NCBI GenBank assembly: GCA_019307645.1
Contig: JAFDJF010000043.1
Coordinates: 1-8,959 of the forward strand
DNA length: 8,959 nucleotides
Direction of reading: 5' to 3'
DNA from: Deltaproteobacteria bacterium
GTDB lineage: Bacteria > Desulfobacterota > DSM-4660 > Desulfatiglandales > Desulfatiglandaceae
A program made the translations under genes and the position numbers. Within the stretch, counting starts at the first letter, position 1, and every line of letters starts with the position of its first letter. A model generated the notes under the pieces. That model saw only the letters and a list, made by a program, of their open reading frames with translations, made no database searches and was not told where the DNA came from. Below, piece by piece: positions 1 through 6,071 of this stretch.

Positions 1-442
1 GCTTGCTTTTGCCAACTATATTTCCATGCGTGAAGCGATCTGCTAACGCCTCACTTAACAGTTTGTTTTCCTTGATGAGGCGATAATTTTTCAGGGCCTT
101 TTTAATGGTCAATTTCAGCTGCTCATTCTGAAAAGGCTTGGTGATATAATCGTAGGCATGTTTTTTCATGGCCTCGACTGCTGTTTCGATTGTGCCATAA
201 GCAGTCATTATAATCACAGGAAGCTCCGGGTTTATTTTTTTGCATTCTTCCAAAAGTTCCATCCCGTTCATGCCGGGCATTTTCATGTCTGCAATAACCA
301 GGTCGAGATCCGAACCGCGCACCATATCGAGTGCATCATGAGCCCTCGCTGATGTGACAATTTCATAGCCCTCCGGACCCAGCAGGGCCTCAAGAACAAC
401 CAGGTAATTAGTCTCATCATCAACTATCATGATCGTTTCCAT
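1..442 (-). CDS. NtrC-family response regulator, N-terminal part (runs off the window)
   Basis: This is the receiver half of a sigma54-dependent response regulator; 147 residues are visible before the window edge. Seen: the acidic pocket D8-D9-E10, the phospho-acceptor D52 in VIADMKMPGMNG, T80 in MTAYGT and K102 in ITKPF, which together make a complete CheY-like receiver. A linker helix follows (about 115-137), and the last visible residues, NIVGKSK, match the usual entry into the AAA+ sigma54-activation domain. From family knowledge, the missing part should hold the GAFTGA-bearing ATPase and an HTH domain, acting as a cytoplasmic enhancer-binding activator of RNA polymerase-sigma54. The start at 442 is chosen because it gives a full receiver and follows an AGGGG-type ribosome site at about 451-456. 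It lies 15 bp downstream of the kinase stop, so the two are surely cotranscribed and form a cognate pair. The target genes cannot be told from this window. Confidence 0.93.
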   Translation of the reverse strand, partial: METIMIVDDETNYLVVLEALLGPEGYEIVTSARAHDALDMVRGSDLDLVIADMKMPGMNGMELLEECKKINPELPVIIMTAYGTIETAVEAMKKHAYDYITKPFQNEQLKLTIKKALKNYRLIKENKLLSEALADRFTHGNIVGKSK

Positions 443-457
443 ACCATATGTCCCCTG

Positions 458-1891
458 TTATTCCGCAGGCAGTTTGATCATTATTCTTGTACCTGAGTCT
501 GACTCGCTCGCTATCTGTATGGTCCCATTGTGTGCTTCTATAATATTCCTGACAATGGGAAGGCCAAGACCGCTCCCTTTATCCTTGGTACTGAAAAAGG
601 GGTTAAAGACTTTGTTCAGCGTGTCATCACTGATTCCACAGCCTGTATCTTCTATCTCTATCAGATAATGGTTATTTTCTACATCCACATTTATCGAAAG
701 ATCACCCCCATTAGTCATGGATTGAATAGCGTTGAGGAAAATGTTGAGAAACGCCCTGTACAGGAGGTGGGGGTCGGCTTCAATCTTGAAAGAACCGCCT
801 TTTATATTGTTATGTACGACAATCTTCTCTTTGTCCAGTTCGGGGCGGAGGAATTCGATATTTTTGTCAATAATCTCTACCAGATAACAATCCTGGAAGT
901 TTGGGCTTTGAGGACGGGCAAAATCCAGGAATTCCGTAACAATGTTGTCCAGCCTGCTGGATTCGTCTATGATCACATTCGAGAGCTTTTTCTGTGTCTC
1001 ATCAGGATTCCCCATTCCGGCCAATAATTCCGCTGTGCTCCTGATGATCCCCAGGGGATTTCTGATTTCATGGGACACGCCTGCAATCATCTGACCCAGA
1101 ATAGCGAGACGCTCAGACTGGTTCAACTGGGCTTCAAGCTCCAACTGTTCCTTGGCCCTCGCCTCTATAATCCCCTCCGCCTTGCGAACAATCAACAGAA
1201 GCACCACAAATATCAGCGCCATGATTAAAATAGAAAACCCAAAAACAAGATACTGAAACCTGACAACAGACTGATATTCCATAGTCAGATCCTGGGTTAA
1301 TTCGATCACCCCCAGAACATATCCCTTTTCTCCGGTAAATGGATTCATGCCTCTAAACGGGATATAGGTCTTGAGTTTTTTTGCCCCTCCCGGCTTTTCT
1401 ATTCCTATGCCCCATAAATAATTGTCTCCTGATCCTGATACCATTCCAGAAGAAAACTCCCCGTGAACAGCTTTTTTATACCCCAGATTCTCTATTACCT
1501 TTTTACCGATTATCCCGGGATCGGTGCTGTATGCAATAAGCCCCTGGTCTATGTCGTAAATGTTCACGAGATCAATTTTAAAACTATGCACTGTATTCCT
1601 GACAATTCGGTCCAGCCATTCACTTTGCTGCTCCTGTCTTAGACTGATTTTCCCGAAACGTCTTGCAACCGGGATAACAAAATTCTGGAAGACCTGATAA
1701 TTCAGGTTTTCGCCCACCAAAAAGGCATAATTTTCATAACTTTTCATCAGGATGTCTTTGGCGTTCTGTGAAAGAAACACTGAAAAAGGAAAACTGAATA
1801 TAATAAGGACAATAAAGCTTGTGTAGGCAAAGAATTTTACCAGCCGAAATCGCCTTTTTTCTTCTGGGGTATTGCTTTGACGTGTTACCAT
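458..1891 (-). CDS. Membrane-bound sensor histidine kinase (NtrB/AtoS-like partner of the downstream NtrC-type regulator)
   Basis: This 477-residue sensor kinase autophosphorylates on a histidine and passes the phosphate to the adjacent receiver. Domains seen in order: a short basic cytoplasmic N terminus; membrane segment 1 at about 22-40; an extracytoplasmic sensor region at about 41-212 that looks Cache-like (the IVNIYDID and GYVLGVIELTQDL strands), with unknown ligand; membrane segment 2 at about 214-235; a charged coiled linker (239-262); and a HisKA domain with H-box SHEIRNP (phospho-His274). The HATPase domain has an N-box around N387, a G1 box DTGCGI at 415-420, an F-box NPFFSTK at 430-436 and a G2 box GSGLGL at 439-444. 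All catalytic motifs are intact and the length is normal. The ATG at 1891 is the only start giving the full first membrane segment; an AGGA sits 11 nt before it. It is the first gene of the operon and diverges from the radical SAM gene. Specificity is unknown. Confidence 0.95.
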   Translation of the reverse strand: MVTRQSNTPEEKRRFRLVKFFAYTSFIVLIIFSFPFSVFLSQNAKDILMKSYENYAFLVGENLNYQVFQNFVIPVARRFGKISLRQEQQSEWLDRIVRNTVHSFKIDLVNIYDIDQGLIAYSTDPGIIGKKVIENLGYKKAVHGEFSSGMVSGSGDNYLWGIGIEKPGGAKKLKTYIPFRGMNPFTGEKGYVLGVIELTQDLTMEYQSVVRFQYLVFGFSILIMALIFVVLLLIVRKAEGIIEARAKEQLELEAQLNQSERLAILGQMIAGVSHEIRNPLGIIRSTAELLAGMGNPDETQKKLSNVIIDESSRLDNIVTEFLDFARPQSPNFQDCYLVEIIDKNIEFLRPELDKEKIVVHNNIKGGSFKIEADPHLLYRAFLNIFLNAIQSMTNGGDLSINVDVENNHYLIEIEDTGCGISDDTLNKVFNPFFSTKDKGSGLGLPIVRNIIEAHNGTIQIASESDSGTRIMIKLPAE

Positions 1892-2039
1892 ATATGCGGC
1901 AATCCTGATGCAGATACACTATTTTTGATATTGGCTTTTATGTGGGCCGAAATTCTGATAATATGCGGGGAATTCGGCCACTAATTCATTTTATGCCGAA
2001 AAAAGGTAACGGGTCAACCTGTTAAACAGGACAAAATAC
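1892..2039. promoter_or_regulatory. Divergent intergenic region with two palindromes
   Basis: This 148-bp region separates the divergent kinase and radical SAM genes and must hold both promoters, although no clear -35/-10 pair or sigma54 site stands out on either strand. It contains an inverted repeat GGCCGAA (1945-1951) / TTCGGCC (1973-1979) spaced by 21 bp. It also contains a tight palindrome CCTGTT-A-AACAGG (2018-2030). The second palindrome covers the ribosome site of the radical SAM gene (AGGA at 2028-2031, 8 nt before the ATG). Either could be a regulator-binding site; that role is inferred, not shown. Confidence 0.45.
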
Positions 2040-3329
2040 ATGAAAAATGAAGATCTGAGAAATCTCCCTTCCATGCTCTATGCAGACGGTAAGGGCCGGG
2101 TCTATGACCATCCATATTTTCGGATGGGGGCGATGTCAGGGTCGGATCTCGTGGTCCCATGCGAGGAAGACCTCATTCCCATATCAGAATTCAGCAGGCT
2201 CTTTTACATTCCCGACTGCCCACCTGTCGGCCTGGATCCTGATTCGGGGGAAAATATAATCGTACCTGAAATCGAAATCGATGGCATGGTGACCAAATGT
2301 TATGCGGTGGCAGCTTTTCCCGAGCCGGGGATCGTGAGGAGCCATCTTCCGGCAGTGGATTATCGGCCCAAGACCTACTTTTTGCCCATGTGGGCCTACA
2401 CGGCGGTGGGATTCAAGGATGAGAACTACTGTGCGACCGGGTTTAGAGTTGAATACAACCACCGATGGGATCCCTCAAATTATGATGACAGAGAACTTGT
2501 CCCGGCCATAGAACAATACCGGGAAGAACATGGAACCGGCCCTCTTGTGGAGCACCTGATTAATTGTGCGACTCAGAATCATTGTTTTGCAGCCAAAAAC
2601 CTGTTCCTCAAGAGGTGGGAAGCCCCTCTGCCGGTTAGTCAGGAGTGCAATGCCGCCTGTCTCGGATGCCTTTCTCTTCAACCGGACGATTCATGCGAAG
2701 CCTCACATCAAAGAATCTCTTTTAGACCCTCAAAGGAAGAAATTGTTTTTCTGGCAGTTGAACATCTGAATCAAACACCAGAGGCCATCATAAGCTTTGG
2801 TCAGGGTTGCGAAGGAGAGCCTCTTACAGAGTTCAGGCTTATTGCCGACAGCATAAATGAGATCAGGAGTCAGACGGCCAAAGGGACCATTAATCTGAAT
2901 ACCAATGGAAGCTGGCCGGAGCGGGTGCGTCTGATAATAAACAGCGGCCTTGATTCCATCCGGATCAGCCTGAACAGCGCCAGGCCCGAGTTGTACACAG
3001 CCTATTATCGCCCAAAAAACTATGATTTCAAGGATGTTGTTGAATCCATTAAGTTGTCCAGGGAAATGGGTGTGTATACCATGGTAAATTATCTTGTATT
3101 TCCCGGAATTACGGACCAGGAGGATGAAATCAGCGCTTTAATAGAATTGATCCAAAAAACAGGGATCAATTTCCTGCATTTAAAGAACCTGTGCATGGAC
3201 CCGCAGTCCTATCTGGAACAAATGCCGAAAGCGAAGTCTCCCGGAATTGGCATGAAACAGGCGATTTCCATACTCAAGGAGGAATTTCCGGGTCTGGAGC
3301 TGGGATATTTCAACCAGCCGGTGAGATAA
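2040..3329 (+). CDS. Radical SAM protein of unknown function
   Basis: This is a 429-residue protein with a radical SAM core in its C-terminal half. Seen: the 4Fe-4S ligands C203, C207 and C210 in the C-x3-C-x2-C arrangement, the SAM-binding GEP motif in QGCEGEP (255-261), a NTNG strand motif at 287-290, and a barrel-like region reaching about residue 380. The first 200 residues form a separate region I do not recognise; it carries scattered cysteines (41, 60, 87, 131, 176, 182) that might bind metal or an extra cluster. By family chemistry the core would reductively cleave SAM to a 5'-deoxyadenosyl radical; the substrate is unknown. There is no classic SPASM or TRAM tail. The start is well supported by AGGA 8 nt upstream. 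It is a single gene: the kinase diverges from it and purD converges on it, leaving only 9 bp between the stop codons. It could be a peptide-modifying, RNA-modifying or cofactor enzyme; the sequence does not decide between these. Confidence 0.92.
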   Translation: MKNEDLRNLPSMLYADGKGRVYDHPYFRMGAMSGSDLVVPCEEDLIPISEFSRLFYIPDCPPVGLDPDSGENIIVPEIEIDGMVTKCYAVAAFPEPGIVRSHLPAVDYRPKTYFLPMWAYTAVGFKDENYCATGFRVEYNHRWDPSNYDDRELVPAIEQYREEHGTGPLVEHLINCATQNHCFAAKNLFLKRWEAPLPVSQECNAACLGCLSLQPDDSCEASHQRISFRPSKEEIVFLAVEHLNQTPEAIISFGQGCEGEPLTEFRLIADSINEIRSQTAKGTINLNTNGSWPERVRLIINSGLDSIRISLNSARPELYTAYYRPKNYDFKDVVESIKLSREMGVYTMVNYLVFPGITDQEDEISALIELIQKTGINFLHLKNLCMDPQSYLEQMPKAKSPGIGMKQAISILKEEFPGLELGYFNQPVR

Positions 3330-3338
3330 GGAACACAG

Positions 3339-4631
3339 CTATCCGTTTTTCTCCCTTGCGACTGCCCGGTAGCCGATATCAGTGCGATAATAGACATTAT
3401 CCCATGTAATTTTTTTCACCAGCCCATAGGCCAATGCCTGGGCCTCACTGACAGACTTCCCAAGGGCTGTTGCACAAAGTACCCGCCCTCCACTGGTGAC
3501 AATCCGGCCTTCTTGGATCTTGGTGCCGGCATGAAAAACCTTAACCCCTTCCTGGTTCTGGTCGGAAAGTCCCGATATCACATCGCCTTTGCGGTAGTCT
3601 ACCGGATAACCTCCTGCGGCCATTACGACGCCCAGGGCAACCCGGTCGTCCCATTCTGCCTGGATTTGGTCAAGGCGACCGTCCAATGCGGCCTGACACA
3701 GTTCAACGAAATCAGACTTGAGCCGCAAAAGAATGGGCTGAGCTTCGGGGTCGCCGAAACGGCAGTTGTATTCAAGCACTTTGGACGTGCCGTCGGCGGT
3801 TATCATAACACCGGCATATAAGAACCCGGTGTAGGGATTCCCTTCTGCGGCCATACCTGTAACGGTCGGTTCGATAACCTCTTTCATAATCCGGCCATAT
3901 ATTTCAGACGTCACTACCGGGGCGGGTGAATAGGCGCCCATTCCTCCTGTATTCGGGCCGGCATCCCCGTTGTCGCGGGCTTTATGATCTTGAGATGTGG
4001 CCAGGGGCAGGATATTTTTCCCGTCAACCATGACAATAAAGCTGGCCTCTTCTCCATGCAGATATTCTTCGACGACCACCCGATGCCCGGCTTCACCAAA
4101 CGCGTTTCCTGTCAGCATGCCTTCAACCGCGGAAAAGGCCTCAGCTTCAGATTGGGCAATGATTACCCCTTTTCCGGCAGCAAGACCGTCGGCCTTGATA
4201 ACAATGGGCGTTCCCTGCTCTCGGATATAGGCCTTTGCCGACTCTATCTCGGTGAAATTTTTGTATGCGGCAGTTGGAATATCATGGCGCGCCAGGAAAT
4301 CTTTGCAGAATGCCTTGGAACCTTCCAACTGTGAGGCCCCGCGGGTAGGCCCGAAACATCGCAGGCCGGCGTGATTAAAGGCCTCCGCAATGCCTTCCAC
4401 CAGCGGTGCTTCAGGACCGACGATGGCAAGGTCTACTTCTTCCCGGCCAGCGAAGTCAACCAAATCGGTTATGTCTGACGCCCCGACACTGACATTTTCC
4501 ACCTTTTCTTCCCGGGCCGTACCGGCGTTTCCCGGGGCCACAAATACCTTTTCAACCTTTTGTGATTGCGCGGCTTTCCAGGCAAGAGCATGCTCCCTGC
4601 CACCGCTGCCAATAACCAATACTTTCATCAT
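3339..4631 (-). CDS. purD: Phosphoribosylamine-glycine ligase (GAR synthetase)
   Basis: PurD catalyses the second step of de novo purine synthesis in the cytoplasm: 5-phosphoribosylamine + glycine + ATP gives glycinamide ribonucleotide, ADP and phosphate. At 430 residues it is full length for the family. Seen: the N-terminal nucleotide-fold motif VIGSGGREHAL (6-16); GPEAPLVEGI (72-81); the ATP-grasp strand KADGLAAGKGV (146-156); the hallmark block from ATSQDHKARD through GPNTGGMGAYSP (211-236); and the metal-binding LEYNCRFGDPE (286-296). No damage is visible. Translation may begin at the first or second of two adjacent ATGs (4631 or 4628); an AAGGA sits 6-9 nt before them. It is transcribed alone, not in a pur operon: its promoter is predicted at 4951-4979 and a MITE-like element occupies much of the leader. 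Its stop lies 9 bp from the stop of the convergent radical SAM gene, with no obvious terminator between them. Confidence 0.98.
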   Translation of the reverse strand: MMKVLVIGSGGREHALAWKAAQSQKVEKVFVAPGNAGTAREEKVENVSVGASDITDLVDFAGREEVDLAIVGPEAPLVEGIAEAFNHAGLRCFGPTRGASQLEGSKAFCKDFLARHDIPTAAYKNFTEIESAKAYIREQGTPIVIKADGLAAGKGVIIAQSEAEAFSAVEGMLTGNAFGEAGHRVVVEEYLHGEEASFIVMVDGKNILPLATSQDHKARDNGDAGPNTGGMGAYSPAPVVTSEIYGRIMKEVIEPTVTGMAAEGNPYTGFLYAGVMITADGTSKVLEYNCRFGDPEAQPILLRLKSDFVELCQAALDGRLDQIQAEWDDRVALGVVMAAGGYPVDYRKGDVISGLSDQNQEGVKVFHAGTKIQEGRIVTSGGRVLCATALGKSVSEAQALAYGLVKKITWDNVYYRTDIGYRAVAREKNG

Positions 4632-4667
4632 TCACCATCCTTCAGATTCCGTTAAAGGTTTGATGTA

Positions 4668-4889
4668 AGTAACTGGTAGGTTGTTAGGTTCAGAGTTCAG
4701 CGGTTCACGGTTAATCCCGATTTATCGGGATTTTCTTCATGTTTCCAGAGCGACATAGCGTGGTCTCTGAATTTTGTGTGCAAAACCGTTTGGCATATCA
4801 AAAACCCGGATGAACAGGGTCTTTGTCTAAAGAATAGAGCCCCTCCTTCATCGCTTTAACCTTGAACCCTGAACCGTGAACCAGTTACT
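4668..4889. mobile_element. MITE-like element with heptad repeats, inserted in the purD leader
   Basis: This is a 222-bp non-coding element. Its ends are perfect 10-bp inverted repeats, AGTAACTGGT (4668-4677) and ACCAGTTACT (4880-4889). It is flanked on both sides by the 6-bp direct repeat GATGTA (4662-4667 and 4890-4895), which looks like a target-site duplication. Just inside the ends are 7-bp-period runs of GGTTCAx (4687-4712) and the complementary xTGAACC (4860-4882), including an 11-bp perfect inverted match (4702-4712 with 4872-4882). The core holds a compact hairpin at 4713-4732. No transposase is encoded, so it would have been moved in trans. It lies between the purD promoter and the purD start codon. 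Confidence 0.72.
4713..4732. repeat. Short perfect hairpin inside the heptad-repeat element
   Basis: AATCCCGA (4713-4720) and TCGGGATT (4725-4732) form an 8-bp perfect stem with a 4-nt TTTA loop. On the plus strand it is followed by TTTTC, so it resembles a weak intrinsic terminator there, but no gene reads into it from that side. In the purD direction there is no U-run. Confidence 0.6.
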
Positions 4890-4895
4890 GATGTA

Positions 4896-4936
4896 ACAGT
4901 TTTGCGCAAACCCTTAATTGGGCTCTTTGAAACTGT
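4896..4936 (-). promoter_or_regulatory. Nested hairpin at the 5' end of the purD leader
   Basis: About 10 nt into the predicted purD transcript, ACAGTTT (4896-4902) can pair with AAACTGT (4930-4936). An inner stem forms from the ACCC and GGGT portions around 4909-4923. It may protect the 5' end or regulate purD. It does not match a riboswitch class I know, and in particular lacks ZTP or purine aptamer motifs. Confidence 0.4.
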
Positions 4937-4950
4937 CTCGGGCACCTGTG

Positions 4951-4979
4951 AGTATATGGGAGTGATTATTTTGTGTCAA
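4951..4979 (-). promoter_or_regulatory. Sigma70-type promoter of purD
   Basis: On the minus strand there is TTGACA (4979-4974), a 17-bp spacer and TATACT (4956-4951): a perfect -35 and a -10 with one mismatch. Initiation is expected near 4944, giving a purD leader of about 310 nt that includes the inserted element. The next gene on this strand is purD. Confidence 0.8.
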
Positions 4980-5084
4980 GAAGGTGAGCGTCCAGACCGC
5001 ATAGTCTGATTGCAGCAGGCGTGGAATTCTTGATGGCGCTTCTTTTCATGATGGGAGAAAAATTCCGGATGGCAGGGATTGTTG

Positions 5085-5113
5085 AAACCTCTCCACCACT
5101 GGCGGAGAGGTTT
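5085..5113 (-). terminator. Hairpin after rpsU, likely transcription terminator
   Basis: AAACCTCTCC (5085-5094) and GGAGAGGTTT (5104-5113) form a perfect 10-bp stem with a 9-nt loop, 7 nt beyond the rpsU stop. The downstream U-run is poor (UUUC), so termination may be partial or the stem may serve mainly as 3'-end protection. Confidence 0.6.
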
Positions 5114-5120
5114 GATGGAT

Positions 5121-5306
5121 TTAATAAGTCCTCATCCTTTTACGCCGCCTTTTGGCCGCTTTAGCCTGTTTTTTCTTTTTCATCACGCTCGGCTTGTCAT
5201 AAAAGCGCCTTTCTTTCATCTCGGAAAAAAAGCCTTCCTTGGTTAGTTTTCTTTTAAGGTCTTTAATGGCCTTTTCTATCTGATTATCACGAACAATGAC
5301 TTTCAT
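5121..5306 (-). CDS. rpsU: 30S ribosomal protein bS21
   Basis: This 61-residue protein of the small ribosomal subunit sits on the platform near the 3' end of 16S rRNA and helps initiation. Seen: the family start KVIVRDNQIEKAIKDLKRKL, the conserved middle EGFFSEMKERRFYDKPS, and the very basic tail KKKKQAKAAKRRRKRMR. It is complete and of normal length. The start at 5306 is supported by GAGGTAGG about 8 nt upstream and by the family N terminus. It is monocistronic here, without the dnaG/rpoD neighbours seen in some bacteria. No convincing promoter lies in the 88 bp between its start and the terminator at 5395-5430. Transcription therefore probably comes by read-through from the strong promoter at 5729-5756, which would make the intervening RNA an attenuator-type leader (inference). 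Confidence 0.97.
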   Translation of the reverse strand: MKVIVRDNQIEKAIKDLKRKLTKEGFFSEMKERRFYDKPSVMKKKKQAKAAKRRRKRMRTY

Positions 5307-5347
5307 ATTATACCTACCTCATAATAAAGGATCAATGGACACTACTT

Positions 5348-5369
5348 AGGTTCAAGGTTCCCTGAACCT
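5348..5369. repeat. Heptad-type palindrome upstream of rpsU
   Basis: AGGTTCA (5348-5354) and TGAACCT (5363-5369) form a 7-bp stem around an 8-nt loop that itself contains another AGGTTC. The word matches the GGTTCAx heptads of the element in the purD leader, so it may be a remnant of the same repeat family. It would sit in the rpsU 5' untranslated region. Confidence 0.5.
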
Positions 5370-5394
5370 GATAACCTGCGTAGAGTTACCAAAT

Positions 5395-5430
5395 AAAAAA
5401 AGCACCTCGATTACCATAGAGAGATGCTTT
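5395..5430 (-). terminator. Intrinsic terminator ending the RNA upstream of rpsU
   Basis: On the minus strand AGCAUCUC (5428-5421) pairs with GAGGUGCU (5408-5401), 8 bp with one G-U pair and extendable by flanking A-U pairs. A run of U at 5400-5395 follows immediately. This is the clearest rho-independent terminator in the window. It ends 88 nt before the rpsU start codon. Confidence 0.85.
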
Positions 5431-5484
5431 AGCTCGCCTTCAAAGTCAGAAATGTCTTGTGTGAAACAGCAGGGGATCAGCCTG

Positions 5485-5499
5485 TTATTGACTGGTCAT
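5485..5499 (-). other. Four-codon ORF behind a perfect Shine-Dalgarno sequence
   Basis: On the minus strand AGGAGGTGA (5514-5506), fully complementary to the 16S rRNA 3' end, is followed after 6 nt by ATG ACC AGT CAA TAA (5499-5485). The GTGAAA part of this site can pair with TTTCAC made from 5461-5466, so the ribosome site can be partly sequestered. It may be a leader peptide or a ribosome-binding decoy; translation is not shown. Confidence 0.4.
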
Positions 5500-5728
5500 C
5501 GGATTTCACCTCCTGAACTCCTTTGAAAGGCTTGAAAGCACTCAATCAAGAGATCTAATAGATTTAAGGGGTATGCCGGCTCTGTGGGTCCGTAAGGCCG
5601 TTCATTAGACGACCCACCTGGGTATATTCCGGTCAAATTTAATCACCCCCTTTTTTACGTAATCCTACGAACCCGGAACGAAATTTCACGCTGTCATTCA
5701 CGAATTTCTATCGGATTCATAAATACTT

Positions 5729-5756
5729 AGTATATCCGCCTGTAAATTTTTGTCAA
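5729..5756 (-). promoter_or_regulatory. Strong sigma70-type promoter of the RNA / rpsU leader
   Basis: On the minus strand there is TTGACA (5756-5751), a 16-bp spacer and TATACT (5734-5729), close to consensus. The predicted start is at 5722-5724. It has the same hexamers as the purD promoter. Confidence 0.82.
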
Positions 5757-5889
5757 TCATTTTCTGATCAATCTTTGACTCATCCCAACAATGCTCACTT
5801 AATGAGCTTGAAACCGGGACCCGCTTTTGGCCGTGACGGAGGCTGACAGCCGTGGTTTTTCTTAATGCAAAACGAAAAGCCTGTCAGAA
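5757..5889. other. Gene-free spacer with small hairpins
   Basis: No gene is seen here. The stretch holds a 5-bp stem GCTCA (5793-5797) / TGAGC (5803-5807) and a GC-rich inverted region (about 5837-5856, ACGG...CCGT) followed by TTTTTC on the plus strand. The latter resembles a terminator, although no plus-strand gene precedes it. Confidence 0.35.
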
Positions 5890-5895
5890 TATTAT

Positions 5896-6068
5896 CTGAA
5901 TCTTGCACCAAGTATCGTAGCGAGGCGCCGAACGCCTTGTTTTTAAAGCGAAGTTGGAGTGATTTTGACCCGCAGGCATATTACCGATATGGTGAGGATC
6001 AAAATCATGAAACGAGATTTAAAGACAAGGCGCTTCAAGCCGCAGTAGATAGTTGGTGCAAGATTCAG
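5896..6068. mobile_element. Palindromic foldback (MITE-like) element abutting the SHOCT-protein stop codon
   Basis: The ends are perfect 16-bp inverted repeats: CTGAATCTTGCACCAA (5896-5911) and its complement (6053-6068). Pairing continues inward: 5933-5947 matches 6018-6032 at 14 of 15 positions, GATTTTGA (5961-5968) matches TCAAAATC (5999-6006), and CATAT/ATATG caps the hairpin near 5977-5991. The whole 173 bp can therefore fold into one long stem. TATTAT occurs directly left (5890-5895) and one base right (6070-6075), a possible target duplication that includes the TAA stop of the neighbouring gene. It encodes no transposase. Confidence 0.7.
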
Positions 6069-6071
6069 GTA

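Larger units (their letters stand above)
5395..5724 (-). ncRNA. Candidate structured RNA or attenuated rpsU leader, unassigned
   Basis: This transcription unit of about 330 nt is bounded by a near-consensus promoter (5729-5756) and a strong terminator (5395-5430). It has no ORF of meaningful length. The 5' half can fold into nested stems: an outer one pairing 5645-5652 with 5566-5572 (ACCCCCTT / AAGGGGT on the plus strand), a CCGG/CCGG middle stem (5629-5632 with 5576-5579), and a perfect 7-bp inner stem GTGGGTC (5584-5590) / GACCCAC (5611-5617). The 3' half contains smaller hairpins (around 5521-5549), a perfect Shine-Dalgarno sequence at 5506-5514 and a four-codon ORF. I looked for 6S, RNase P, tmRNA, SRP and common riboswitch signatures and found none. 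Being just upstream of rpsU, it may be a leader controlling S21 by attenuation, or an independent small RNA. The promoter and terminator are the solid part; the fold is hand-derived. Confidence 0.6.

Noticed and set aside
530..1027. Plus-strand ORF of 165 codons inside the kinase gene
   Set aside because: It is an antisense shadow of the HisKA/HATPase region, whose motifs are intact on the minus strand.
1960..1985. Possible sigma54 -24/-12 site for the kinase operon (TGGCC...CGCAT, minus strand)
   Set aside because: The GG to GC spacing is 11 bases where 10 are required, and the match to the consensus is poor.
4687..4882. Short period repeats as a CRISPR array
   Set aside because: Units are 7 bp with no spacers and occur in opposite orientation at the two ends; they belong to a MITE-like element.
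5309..5337. TTGATC-17-TATAAT promoter-like match just before rpsU
   Set aside because: The TATAAT touches the ATG, so transcription would begin inside the coding region and could not serve rpsU.
5395..5724. 6S RNA or RNase P RNA as the identity of the RNA upstream of rpsU
   Set aside because: The conserved blocks of these RNAs (for example the RNase P GAGGAAAGTCC region) are missing or out of order, so no family name is given.
5820..5842. Similarity between 5820-5842 and 8744-8766 (GCTTTT then GGCC then TGA)
   Set aside because: Only about 17 positions match with a 3-bp gap; too short to claim a repeat family.
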